64,000 nucleotides of DNA from Gavia stellata. Taxonomy: Eukaryota; Chordata; Aves; Gaviiformes; Gaviidae. Shown here piece by piece: positions 40,201 through 51,492 of the stretch (positions are counted from its first letter, which is position 1; every line of letters begins with the position of its first letter). Location: NCBI RefSeq assembly GCF_030936135.1, contig NC_082600.1, positions 3,410,001-3,474,000 of the forward strand, given 5' to 3'. The position numbers and the translations under genes were made by a program. The notes under the pieces were generated by a model. It had not been told where the DNA came from. It ran no database searches and saw only the letters and a list, made by a program, of their open reading frames with translations.

Positions 40201-43200
40201 CACTAATGCTATTCACCAGTAGTAATTATACTGCAATAAAATAGGTTATAAAATGTTAGGAAAACCTCACCATTCCTGTATTGCTCAAAACAACATGCAG
40301 TTAGCAAGCCTGATTAATGCTAATAAATAAGTATCTGCAGTTTATTTTTTGTTTGCAAATGGAATACAGTGTAATTGTATGTGAAGGCTGAAACAGAAAT
40401 AAGCTGTCTATAAATTGAGAGAAGTATTAAACAGGCGCACCTCTTCATGAGCTGGCACTTCAAGATCTTTATTTAGGAAAGGTAACTACAGAGGTGACTG
40501 TGTTATAGTCCGAAAATAAGCAAGTATTGGGTATTTCCCAAAAAGCAGTATTGTTATGACTAAAAATTGCTTCAAGATATGTTCCTTATCTGTATTCAGC
40601 ACACCGTTTTTCCTGTTAAAAATCTGCTTTTAATACTTTCAAAGCTTAGTGCAACCACTCCACAAACTGCATTACACTTCTGGTAACGTATCACTACAAG
40701 TTGTGCAATTTTCTAATCTTATTACCATATTTGGCTATAACAAAAAATTTCAAAGGGTACAAGCTATCATCACACAGCCATGAAACAAGGCTGGAAGGTA
40801 CCCTCACATCCCAGCCAGTTCCTCCCTCCCATCCCAAGACAGGATCCTGAATCATTCCCAGGTGAGAAGCAGTCAGACAAACATCCAATGCCCGGGGTTC
40901 CACAATTTCCCTAGGGCAACCTGCTCCAGTGTTTAGCAGGCAAATCTAAGTTCATATTCAGAGAGGTGGTATTTCAATGTACTGCATGAATTAACTAAAA
41001 TGCTGCCCTAGGAATTCTCTCTTCTTGGTTGCTAGCTTCACTTTCTGTCCGGAATTGCTCTTCTTCATCACACTATTTGTCTATATTAGATGGTAGAAAG
41101 CTTGTCCTTTTCCTCCCATGTCTATTTTTTGTCATACAAAGTAAAGCTAATTCAAAGATGAGGCTGAGAGGCAAATATCTAAATCCGAGCTTTTGGTATT
41201 AGCACACAAGATTAAACCCTACGTCTAAGTAATTCATGATTTACTGTTGTCCCTCATTGACTTCTGAATCCTGCCTACAGATTTATTTTATAACATAATG
41301 AAAGAAGACAGGCTTTTGTGGGCATGTGGCTATCATGCTAAACGCTTCATTCTTTCCCTATTAAAAAACCAAAAACACAAACGAAAAAAACCAACTGGCA
41401 ATCATTTCCTACATGGTACTTCCACCCGTTCCTCAAGAATTAACAAAAACAAGTTGCCCTGTCAGAAAGCAACTGAATCTACGTCCACATGTTGTGCATC
41501 ACTGTCTGCAGTCTAACAGAAATAACCATGTAACATTGCCCTGATTTCTGTAGTTTTAGCAGTTCTTGGAGTACACTGTGAAAGACAAACAAGGGAGTAC
41601 ATACCGGATAAATATTTCCTTTAACCATATAGCACTTTTCTGGTTTTAGCACCAAATAATCTCCACGGAAGGGTACAATACGAGGTTCAGGGCTGCAGCC
41701 ACTGATCTCAGACAGGCGGTCAGAGTAAAGTCCTGCACAGGTCACAATGTGCCGACAGTAGACTTCCTCACCCTGTGGGAAAAAAAACAAACAAAACACA
41801 TGAAAATTCAACATATCTACTAAAGAACTACCCATCACTTACAAGCCTTGGGAAAAAAGGAGTCAAGACCAGAAAGAAAACTGTATTTTCAGAACGAGGA
41901 AGAAACATTTAATTCTTTATAATATTCTCCTTTATTCCCTGGAGGAGAACTACCCTAAAAAGGCAATTCATTGGGCAGGTAGGACTGGAAGAATCTTTAT
42001 AGAAGAGGGGCAGGGAGGGGAAGAATAAAACAGAATAACAAAAGAAACATGTCATCGATTCTCAGCCTGCCTTCGGGTTCCTCATGCATCACACAGCGCG
42101 CTTACTGCACAGGGCAGAGGCCCAACGCACCAGCGTCAAAGACTCTGCTCCTCCAGCAAACCCACTTTACCATCTAAATAAATAAATAAAATCACAAACT
42201 ATTATCTAGCTAGCTATCTAGCTCACAGTATTTGTTTTTAAATACTACGGAGGTTTTCTTCAACTAAAAATGTTTCCATACAAATAATAAAATAAAATTT
42301 AAAAATATCAGTATTTGGTGAGGGAATCTAACAGATTTTGGCAGCTACTTTTTAATGAAAGAGCAGAAATAGAACAAGAAAGCAGCAGCACTACCTTTAA
42401 AAACTATCGGGGGGAGTGAGGTTGGGGTTTTTTTGTTTGTCTTTTTTGTTTTTTTTTTCCCCCCAAAGAAGAGTCCAGATATTCTCTCCTGAAGGTGAAA
42501 AGGTTACAACTACATTTCCTGCGCAGCATGAACTGACTTGCAGGAATGACACCAATTATATGCACCTGTTTTACTAAATGAGCTTGTGGCTTTCTCATGA
42601 TAAAATGATTCTAAATGCCACCTTATCATTTTTATAGATGCCAAACACCAAAAGCAAACATGAAAATAGGTGTTTCGCACCAAATGAGTAAGTCATAAAA
42701 GGAGTCCTTAGAAACAACAAGCATAAGAATGTGCAAATAAAGAAGATAAGGGACATATACAGTCAAACATAAGTCAGGCAGCAGAAAGTTATACTTTCAT
42801 TATTATTCCCAGTACACAGTAAAATCTGAACATGCTCATCTGCTTCGTTAAGAACTGATGAAAGTTGTTTTATAAAAGCAGTCCTAGATGACAGTGATCA
42901 TGTTACTGAACAGCAGCTTTTTAACTTTTTTTAGAGAGCTGATTAATCCACCAGGACTCAACAAGAATTCTTAAGAAAAGGAGAAATAGCTTCCTATTAA
43001 GTAATTAAATCTTCAACTTAGTTCTTACCTTTGAGTTCCTAACAATGACTGGGTATTTCAGTCCTGTAATAGAATTAGACAAGAGGAGGAATTAATAGAA
43101 TATGTAACAGAAAACTGACCGAAAAGCAACTTGTCACGATTAAGGGTTCTGCCACTGGAAGATCTCCAAGCTACGGAGCAACTACTGTTAACGTAACTGA

Positions 43201-46200
43201 TGTTGCTGGACATAACTGTATTTATGAATTAATAGGGGGGTTTTATTCTTTCATATGTGTACCAGCACTGATCCAGCCTGCCTTCCAGGATAAAAAAAAA
43301 GCACTATCACAAGAACACACATGCAATATTCAGCTAAATCCAATTTTAATAGGACAGGACAACCTACTTCCTCTCTTTTACTGTCATTTTCTTCCAACAG
43401 CATTAAATGTTTCAGCTGAAGAGTGACCTGCCTGAGAAAAAAAAGCAAGCTTGCTTGATACTCTAACATAATTTTGCCTTTTGTCTCTTCCCTATGAGAC
43501 AGAAAGGTTCAGAAACAAGATTTCAGTTAAAGCAAATGTGTTTTGAACAAAATCTTCGGCAGGGCCATAGTAAATGGAGGGCAAAAAACTACCTTACCAT
43601 CTTCACTTTCTGAAGAACTTTCTTTAGCCATCTCCATGTTTGTAACTTCAAAATCAGTCAAGATCACCCCACCTGCTTCCTGGAAGTCTTCAGCATAGGA
43701 CTGGGCCACTTGTTTATAATTCACAATGCCGGTATATGGAGAATCAAGGGCCATCAGACCCTGAAACAGTATTAAGATACAGAAGAACAGTGAAGGCTGT
43801 ATGTGGTCTTCAGTCTTACAGAGAACATTTCATTTAGAATAGTGGGCATTGCCGTTGAGAAGGGAGTACCGCTGTCTCCCCATCCCTGGCTGCTTGTTCC
43901 TAGTCTCTCCATGTGCCAGCTCCAGTGTTCGTGTTTGCTGACAACTAACACGGCGAAAACTACTTACGGTGGATTAAGTGGTTGTGTAACTACAGCATAA
44001 ACAAGTCTTCTCGACAGAGCGCTTAATGATAAAACGGGTTACCTCACCTTGGCTTCAGCTGATATGTGCTTATTTTTCACCATGCACTATGCAATTCCAC
44101 CTTCAAATGGTCACCTGGGAGTTCCACCTGATGCATGGCTGTTGGCAATGTCTCCTGCGAGGCTAAAAGATATCATCTCAACCCTTACTGCATTGCACAT
44201 CAGAGAGAAAAGTCTCTTCTGAATTAGACAACAGCCTATACTCGTCTTAGCAGGAAACAAGGTTTAAGTCCAGTGCGTAGCTAGAATTTTTAATGTTTCT
44301 CAGAGTTGTTTAACTATCTTTATAGCAAAAAGGCTCAGTTTCTCACATAATTTCTATCATGCCAGATGGCATCACAATATTCTCCTAGTTTCAGCTATAA
44401 ACTAAGGGTAGTAGGGATGCTTTATCTCAGAGAGATGGTGCAAGTGTAACTACACTAACCAGAATAGTTGGTAAAACGGTATCTTACACAAAACCTTCCT
44501 CTCTGCTTGATATACCGTGCAATGTTTTATAACAACATTCAAGTTCCTTTTGCTTACGAGGAAAGGACTCAGCTCAGGAAACCAAAGCAAATTAAGTAAG
44601 ACCCATCTGAATCTATTCATTTGCAGAAGTAAATGCTCAGCTGGATCTTGAACACGCAAAGAACATTTTAAGGAGCGGACACAAAATGTTTACACAAAAA
44701 AAAAAACAGGTAAAAAAGATTCCTCTCCAGGAAATTTTTGTCTGTACCTACAACCAGTCATAAGCAATCAGTCATGCAGCTACACCAATAGCAAGGCCCA
44801 GATGAAACAGCATGGGAAATTTATATCCAGATTTTCCTTTCAGTCAAAGATATACTAAACAACAACAATTTAGTATTCCATAAACCACTCGCATCTCTCC
44901 TGCTGTGAAAATAAACAAGCTGAGGAGCGCTACATAACAATCATACGTGTAGAAAGCAACTGGATTGAAATTGGCTCGACCCAATCCACACTCACAGATA
45001 GGAAGCAATTTTCATTGCTGCACTATCAAGCTTTACTGCAAGTTAAATAATTTTAGTGGGCAGGAGCAGAATAATCTCAGCCTAAACTCAGATATAGCAG
45101 CTCTAACCTGGGCAAAGGAAAATCTGCCTATCAACCACAAAAACACAGAAGCAAGCACCTCCAAGGAGAAGGGAAAAAATTAAAAATTAAAAAAATAATA
45201 ACAATCACTCATTGTCGTTGGTGAGAGAACTGGGTTTTTTGTTTTGTTCCGGAGCACATACATCAGGGAGGACACGTCTGTGTAAAGCTGGGAAAAGGAT
45301 GAAGTTTGAACAACCTGTAGGCTCTGTCCATTTGCCTACAAATTCACTCCTGCACAGGCACTAAGGGACTACAGAGTCTCCTACTTTGACTCAAATAATT
45401 CCGATTCCTTTTGTAGGCTACAAGTGAAATGGATTACCTGCTCTCTAATTTGTGAATGCTGGCCCTTATGAAACAGCCAGCACATCATTTGCCATTAGTG
45501 CAGCAGCAGGTCTTTATGACTTCAGCACAGGCAGAACTGATGAACTATGACCTGACGAGCAAGGGAATGAGAAAAGGAGAGCAGGAGAAACCTGAGGTGA
45601 AAGCAAGTGTCACCAAGAAAGATTCTGCAGGATCACCTTATGTTGCATTAGACCTGGTCTGATGCGGATGTAATGGCAAATGCATATGAAGGACTGGGCT
45701 GAGCTAAAAAGTTCCAGAAATAAATGGATACATTTACTTCTGTTGACAATTATATTTCTTCTGGGTTTTCAGGCTCTTTTGAACTTGTCACCCATGCAAA
45801 TTACCTCAAGGCCAGAAACATATTTATGTTAAATTAAAAAATAACGTCACCTGAGAAACCAAGGTCTTAATGCCAAATAAAAATAAGCAAATCCCTTACC
45901 CTGCAGAAGGGTTCTTTCAATTGTATTTCTTTTGCTCCAATCAGTTTCAGACCTCGGACGTTGTTCTGCAGCCCTCTTTCATACAGAGCTTTGAGTCTTG
46001 GAATTTCTTCTTGTTCAACAGCTACAATTAGCTTCAGAAAAAAGGTAAAAAGGCACACCAGTGAGCAAAATATACAAAGCCAGTTCAGGTTTGGCATCAA
46101 GCCCAAGCTAACACGCAAGCAATAGTGAATGAGTGAACAGCGAACTATAATTCAAGGGGGAAAAAACCCACAGTTTGTGCCATTAGTTGCACAAGATTCT

Positions 46201-49200
46201 ATACATACCTACTATTACTGAGAAAGCACTAATATATTAAGGACAGTGAAAAACAAATGTTAAACTGTAGTTTAAGTTACTACCAATGAATAATACTTGC
46301 TAAAAGTACCGTGAGACTACAAATCTGAATGTGAAAGAAGAGACTATGATTTTAAAGAGCCACTGGGATGCTTCCAAAAATAAAACTGAACTTAACCCAA
46401 GATGTACAAATCTCAAACAGTCTCAATAAGAGAGTAAGGACATGTTCTAACATGGTGTCTAAGCTGAATTGTACCAGCTTCACTTCATTTAACCACGTAG
46501 TTAGCTCACAACTATCACAAGAGATTTATCTAGGCTATGAATTATCTGTGCCAGGTTTGCACAGAGCATACTGCGTCCAGGCCTAGCTCAGGTCTGGCAA
46601 CACAGGAATCTTCCCATTGAGGAGGCACTAAATTCTCCAGGCCTGGGGCTGCTTTACGGAAAACCAGCTGTGAAGCCTCAACATCTTCTTCCCTGGAATA
46701 AACACCGCTGGGGAAGCTGATGTGGAAGTACGCAAATTCAATGTCAGCAAAGGACCAACAATGCTGCTGGGTCAGTGCTAGCCCTGCCCAAGCTCAAACT
46801 GGCTCCTACAGAGCAAGTCTGCTGTCTTGGGGCTTTGAGTTGAGTGCAGGCTTATAACTTCATTGCTGAGCAATTCCACAGTGCCATCTTGTGACCAGCG
46901 CTGCAGCGCAGGGAGCAAGGCACGAAGGCAGCACTGTGCACAGTCAGGCCAGGACAACCACCACCCACCCTGGTGCAGGGCCCATCAACACTGCCACACT
47001 CAGGGATCTCCGCTCTGCACCCCAGAGCTGGGAGGGATCTGCACCCGGCTCCCAGGGGGTGCTGAGCTAGGGGACCTTGACACAGCGCTTGTCACATTAG
47101 ATCGGGTCTGCATTGCACTTTTAAGAGAAAGGCTCATGCTGTCCAAGATGTTTATAAGCAGCCTGGAAAGGGACAGGGAGGTGAGAAAGCCAGATGATGC
47201 TTTAAGGTGACTCAGGGTGGTTCAGACAAGAGCTGACTGTCAAGAACTGGAGAGGGACCTTCCGAGGTGAACGAGTGACTAAAAGTGGCAGATGAAATTC
47301 AATGCAGAAACATATGAAATGACGATCATAGAAAAAGCAGTCTTAGCCTCGCATATAAAATGATAGAATCCAAGTTCAAAGTTATCACTCAGGACCAAGA
47401 TGTTGGGGTTAGGATAGAAAATCCTATGGAAACATCAGCTCAATGCCTAGTGACAGTTGAAAAGCCCTAAATTGAATGTTAGGAACAACAGGATAATACA
47501 GAGAACTCACTGCAAAAATCCAGAGTGACCACACCTTGAATGCTGTGCCACAGTTGTGGTCCTCATCTTGTATCAAAGATGCATTAAACTAGAAACAGTT
47601 CAGAGAACGAAGACAGGGTGGAGAGAGTCATGAAAAAGCTTCTCCAAGAGGAATGACGGAGCAGCCTAAGACTCACCAGCTGGAAGGGGCAACTTTGGGG
47701 AAGGAGGGGATATAAAATTAAGTGCAACTTGGAGAGCGTGAGCACAGATCAACTGTTCACCACTTCTTCTAACACAAGGGCTAGGGACCATCAGATGAAG
47801 CTTGTAGGAGCCAGTTTGAAAATGATGTAACTCTTCATGCAGTAGGTTGTTGATCTCTGGAACTGCTCATCAAAGTATGCTCTGATGCAAAAGCTTTTAA
47901 TTGAAAAACACTTGCAAGATAAATCCATTGAGAGTCACTATGGACAAAACAGATCAGGCTCAGAAAATAACCTGAGCTGAAAAGAGTTGGAAGCTGGGAG
48001 AATTAATTCACTTGTCCTGTTCTCATTCCTTCCTGGGTCTCTGTTTACAGACACTTCCAGAAACAGGATATAGGGCTGGGCAGACCCCAAGCTGAATCAG
48101 TACAGCCCCTCTTCTGTCCTCAGCATTTCAGGCTGTGTTACCTGGATGTAACATGTCATAAATGCATGTAGCTGGGTGACATCTGGAGCTGTTTTCAAGT
48201 CATGGAGTCTTTTTCGAGCCTGATATGCCACGAAGTACGGCATGCACATACTGAGAGCCCTCATGTTCCTTGGAGCTAGCAGCTTTACACAGGTGCCCTT
48301 CCATGGGGCCTGGCTTCCACCGTTACCTGGGCTATTTCAGCTCAGCCCCCAAATAAGGAGAATTATTATTTAGGCCCAGAAAAAGAACTAATTTGAGTTG
48401 CTGGGAAAAAAAGAAAACAAAAAAGCACATTCATCCTGAAGATAGTAAGTGCTGCAGAAACTCCTCTCTTGGAAGAAAGACCACAACCAGGGCTATGCTA
48501 TACATTGTAACATACATTATACAATCTCAGTTTCCAAAGGTAAAGTAAGAACACACAGCAGTTCCTATACCTTCCCACACTGTTTATATGGTATTCCCTT
48601 CTGGTCACAGTACTTGTAGCAGAGGGCTGCACCCTCCACACACAGCTTAGCTTTCAGAGATCCGGGTTTGTAGTAAATTCCACTGTGAATCACACCACTG
48701 TTATGTCCACTCTGGTGATGAGCTAAATAGAAAGAAAAATACATTATTAAAATACATATTCCCATGATTGGTTCATACCTTAATTACTTCAGCTGTCAAA
48801 GGAGTAAGCAATTTGAGGTCCTGCCCTAAATCAGTATCACAACAAGAGATGCTCAAATAAGGTAACTGCATGGCAAACTCAATTCCTCCCTTGGTCTCAA
48901 AAGGCTAGAAAAATACTGACACAGCAAGACCTAGTTAATAATAAACCATCACAGCTTGCAATGTGTTGAATCAACAGGGGAAAGAAAAAAGGAAAAAAAA
49001 AAAAATCACAAGTTTTTCCTCCAAGAGCTACAACTGCAGCCAATCAATCAAAATTTTCTACATGTTAAAATTAATTTTAAGAAATTCCATTTTTAAAATG
49101 AAAGGCATCCTTAAAGGCCTCATCTAACGTAATGTCTGTGCAATCCTCAATTTCTTTGGATGTGCTGGCAGGCCTGGAAGGCTTTTCAACTATCTGTGAA

Positions 49201-51106
49201 CTGGATTAGGTTGCTATTTCCTTTTTGTAACTAGGTAAAATGGAGGTCAAAAATACCATAAACATTTTTATTGAAGTAATTTGGGCAGGTTCTCCCTCTT
49301 AACATATTTACCCCCAAAAGGTCATTTCTGCTTTGCACTCACGCAACTGTTAACCACTTCATGCGTGCCCTGTCTTGGAGAAAAAAAGCCACTGCATATC
49401 ATACATGTAACAACTCAAGAGTGATGCATAGCCTGGCTGACAGAGGTATTTATAACAAAAGCTTGGGCTAATAGGTCTTGTTTCGAGTTAGCCACTGACG
49501 TGATCCCTTGGGGTTTCCTACCTACCCTGAGTGACTGGGTATCTGCATAAGCACTTGGTGTGAAAAGACTGCTTACGATGAACCTGTGCTGGTACTTGGG
49601 TGAGCCAGAAAAAGCTTTCAAACAACGAAGCAACAGAGCTCATTCTTTCCTATTTCCAAGCCAGGACAGATGGCCAGGTGCAGAGCGCCTCAAGATTTCC
49701 TGTGTCCTCGGTAAGCAGGCAACGCTGGGAGCTGTTCCATTTTACTCCGGCTAATGCAAGGTCAGCAACTAGTGATACCTTCCCAGTTATCCCTGTGTTA
49801 GTTCTTTACTTTCGACCTGCCATGCAAATGACAGCCCCTTGCACAGCATATACAGGGGTATCCAGAAACATGGGACAAGTGACTGTGGTTTACAGTTCTA
49901 GTGATTAACAGACAGGTGTAGACTTTGCCCAGACCAGCAGCTGCCAGACATTTTTAAGCAGCTCTACTTCCCGACCCTCCCTCTCTACCCACCAACCATC
50001 ACTGTCTGCTGTTCGCCTTTCTCCTCACGCCCCACCAAAGAGCCGTCCTGGCACCGTTTCTCAGCTCATCCTCTCTGCTTCCCGCTCCGTGCAGCACTAA
50101 ACCAGACCTGCCCTTGTCCCTTCACAACCTGCGCTGCTCCTTACTCGAGTCGTTCACCCTCCTTGTCCTTTCCCCCGAAATCCCGGCTGCCGCGGGAGCC
50201 CCAGGCCAGTAAGACCTGCCGCTTTCAAACACCGAAGCGGCAATATTCAGTCTTTCTTAACTTCAAGTCCTAACTTGAAGTCCCAGCAGCGAAGCACAGA
50301 CTGATGACAGCTCTGCTTCTCCACTGAAGGATGTGTCCTTGGGCAACGGGAGGAAGGGATCCCCTGTCAGGGCAAAGCCAGCGCTGCCTGGGAAGGAAGA
50401 TGCTCTTCCCAGCGGGAATTCACCACCCGCTTCAGCTCTTCCACGGCTGCTCGCCCCCCCAGAAACCGAGCTTCCCTTTACATCTACGTTCATGAAACAC
50501 TGAGGCTTTGGTGAGCGTGTGCTTCGGTGAAGATTTCTGACGGGCTGACACCAGGTAACCCCGAAGACACGGCGGAGGACGACACGGCGGAGGACGACAC
50601 ACCGGCGCCATACCTAGCTCCTTCTCCTTCTCCAGCACGGCGAAGGCGAGCGAGGGGTGCCGCCGGACCAGCTCCCGGGCAGAGGCCAACCCCACGATTC
50701 CCGCGCCCACCACCGCCACGTCGAAAGTGCTGCACGGAGACAGACAGGGCCGTGAGCTCACCCCGACAGCCCGCCCGCGGGGACCCGTTCGTCTGCCCGG
50801 GGAGGGGGCAGCCCGCCTCCCGCCCCAGCCCTGAGGGGAGGGCGCCGGCCCGGCCCCGGCCCCGGCCCCGGCCCCGGCCCCGGCCCGCCGTGGCCGCCCT
50901 CCCGCCGTGAGGGAAGGGCTGAGGGGGCACGGGCTGAGCCCTACGCCGACACGCCGAGGAGGAGGAGGAGGAGGCGGCGGGGCTCAGGCAAGGCCGCCCC
51001 CCGCTCCCGCCCCGCGGCCTCACCTGCGCTGGCGGCGCTGGGCCCGCCACAGCGCCGCGGCCGCACCGCCGCCCGCCCGCTGCCGCAGCAGCGCCGCCGC
51101 CGCCAT
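37014..51106 (-). CDS. L2HGDH: L2HGDH, mitochondrial L-2-hydroxyglutarate dehydrogenase (complete, 10 coding exons)
   Basis: This FAD-dependent mitochondrial enzyme oxidises L-2-hydroxyglutarate to 2-oxoglutarate, a metabolite-repair step for promiscuous malate dehydrogenase; loss in humans causes L-2-hydroxyglutaric aciduria. Ten exons join in one open frame of 444 codons plus stop (human protein about 463). Residues 1-27 are Ala/Arg-rich without acidic residues, as expected for a targeting presequence. The Rossmann FAD motif GAGIVG is at 36-41 in [32 protein letters not shown] follows, then [17 protein letters not shown], the substrate-side [15 protein letters not shown], and the C-terminal [15 protein letters not shown]. 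Every junction is GT..AG and frames close exactly. The start ATG lies inside a YY1-like motif in a CpG island shared with DMAC2L. Confidence 0.97.
38187..38318 (-). CDS. L2HGDH: L2HGDH coding exon 9 (residues 336-379)
   Basis: Encodes [20 protein letters not shown] and ends [15 protein letters not shown], more divergent than the neighbouring exons but colinear with human SGLIKLASQNFSYG..FIPEIT. The acceptor is CTCTCTACAG|TGG and the donor CTCAG|GTAAAG. Confidence 0.94.
39558..39715 (-). CDS. L2HGDH: L2HGDH coding exon 8 (residues 284-335)
   Basis: Encodes [54 protein letters not shown] is the most diagnostic motif of the enzyme. I read it directly from the minus strand; the exon has no early Met. 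The donor is TACAG|GTAATA, in phase 2. Confidence 0.95.
40764..40990 (-). mobile_element. CR1 LINE 3' fragment in L2HGDH intron 7
   Basis: Read on the minus strand, CACTGGAGCAGGTTGCCC.. starts near 40934, followed by ..TTGTGGAACCC, ..GGATCCTGTCTTGGGATGGG and, at the end, ..TTCCAGCCTTGTTTCAT-GGCTGTGTGATG. This is the order of the chicken-repeat-1 3' region and its octamer-like tail, known from birds and reptiles. The copy is 5'-truncated and diverged; its left end is near 40764 and its upstream limit is uncertain. Confidence 0.8.
41605..41772 (-). CDS. L2HGDH: L2HGDH coding exon 7 (residues 228-283)
   Basis: Encodes [39 protein letters not shown], 56 codons in phase 0. CAGLYSDR and PFRGDY are family signatures. 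The acceptor is TTTCCCACAG|GGT and the donor CCG|GTATGT. Confidence 0.96.
42176..42194. repeat. Short (AAAT)n repeat in L2HGDH intron 6
   Basis: Four tandem AAAT units. A TAGC-rich stretch (CTAGCTAGCTATCTAGCT) follows 15-35 bases later. Confidence 0.8.
43029..43063 (-). CDS. L2HGDH: L2HGDH coding exon 6, a 35-nt small exon (residues 216-227)
   Basis: Completes a Gly codon, then encodes [11 protein letters not shown], matching the human QYPIVIKNTK segment. The acceptor is TCTATTACAG|GAC and the donor AAG|GTAAGA. Skipping it would shift the frame, since 35 is not a multiple of 3. Confidence 0.93.
43598..43760 (-). CDS. L2HGDH: L2HGDH coding exon 5 (residues 162-215)
   Basis: Encodes [31 protein letters not shown]. 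The donor used is GATG|GTAAGG because it restores the frame into exon 6 (D-G-L-K-Y-P). A second GT five bases downstream (AAG|GTAGTT) would shift the frame. The serine/acid-rich end is a variable loop in the family. Confidence 0.94.
45900..46031 (-). CDS. L2HGDH: L2HGDH coding exon 4 (residues 118-161)
   Basis: Encodes [25 protein letters not shown], 44 codons in phase 0. The donor is AGG|GTAAGG. Confidence 0.96.
47130..48135 (+). mobile_element. Ancient CR1-type LINE relic (end of ORF2 plus 3' UTR) in L2HGDH intron 3
   Basis: From about 47145 (GATGTTTATAAG.AGCCTGGAAA) through GGCAGATGAAATTCAATG, ACACCTTGAATGCTGTG..GTGGTCCTCATCT, GGTTCAGAGAACG-like text, GGGGATATAAAATTAAG and ACACAAGGGCTAGGGACCATCAGATGAA, to a terminal GACACTTCCAGAAACAGGATA..GGCTGGGCAGACC. 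The order follows the 3' kilobase of old amniote CR1 elements, which I recognise from memory of the family. Many substitutions and indels make the reading frame non-functional. It is antisense to L2HGDH. Both ends are approximate. Confidence 0.75.
48571..48722 (-). CDS. L2HGDH: L2HGDH coding exon 3 (residues 67-117)
   Basis: Encodes [25 protein letters not shown], strongly conserved in L2HGDH and lining the FAD pocket in the family. The acceptor is TTCTATTTAG|CT and the donor AAG|GTATAG. Confidence 0.96.
50566..50600. repeat. 15-bp tandem duplication beside the L2HGDH exon 2 donor
   Basis: GACACGGCGGAGGAC occurs twice head to tail (50566-50580 and 50581-50595), followed by GACAC. It starts about 13 bases into intron 2 on the L2HGDH strand. 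Confidence 0.95.
50614..50729 (-). CDS. L2HGDH: L2HGDH coding exon 2 (residues 28-66)
   Basis: Encodes (S)[33 protein letters not shown], the beta-alpha-beta FAD/NAD-binding motif at the N-terminus of DAO-family oxidoreductases. The acceptor is CGTGCAG|CAC; the donor is CTAG|GTATGG, in phase 1. Confidence 0.95.
50852..50887. repeat. (GGCCCC)n, i.e. (GGGGCC)n on the L2HGDH strand, in L2HGDH intron 1
   Basis: Five perfect GGCCCC units from 50852 to 50881, then a sixth ending in G. On the transcribed (minus) strand this reads GGGGCC repeated, a motif able to form G-quadruplexes. It lies in the 294-bp first intron, inside the CpG island. Confidence 0.97.
51024..51106 (-). CDS. L2HGDH: L2HGDH coding exon 1 (residues 1-27)
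   Basis: Starts [14 protein letters not shown] and ends with two bases (AG) of a Ser codon before GTGAGG. Ala/Arg-rich with no acidic residue, fitting a mitochondrial presequence. The start context is CCAAGATGGCGG, with A at -3 and G at +4. Divergence from mammals is expected here; the call rests on the frame joining exon 2 correctly. Confidence 0.85.
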
Positions 51107-51492
51107 CTTGGGGGCGGTGATACACACCCGGCCGGGCTCCTCCTCCGCGACCCGCTCCGCGGCGGCGGTGAGGGCTGGGCCGGGTCGGTCTCCGCGCACG
51201 GTTCGCCGGCTTGGGCCTTGGGGACAGCCCGCTGGGAGGGGATCCCGGGAGGGCAGTGGCGCGGCGAGGCCCCCGGGCGGGGCCAGCTCTGAGGCGATGG
51301 CGGTGGGGCCTGCCCTCAGGGCGCTGACCCCCGGGGCTTCCCCTGCAGCCGTCGCCGCTGTCGGGCTGGCAGACCTGGTTAGGCCTTGAGGGGAAGCCGG
51401 GTACGGGCCGCCCGTCCTGCTGCTTCGGGAGCTGGGGCTGACGCTCCACATAACATCTCCGTTTCCCCTCTCTCCTTTTCTTCAAGAGCACG

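Larger units (their letters stand above)
50560..51420. promoter_or_regulatory. Bidirectional CpG-island promoter of L2HGDH and DMAC2L
   Basis: A CpG-dense island spans the divergent start codons (L2HGDH ATG at 51106 on minus, DMAC2L ATG at 51493 on plus), 386 bp apart. GCCGCCATCTTGG at 51100-51112 is a strong YY1-type motif and includes the L2HGDH start codon on the opposite strand. No TATA box is evident. Sharing one island between two mitochondrial-protein genes suggests joint transcription, by inference. Confidence 0.8.
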
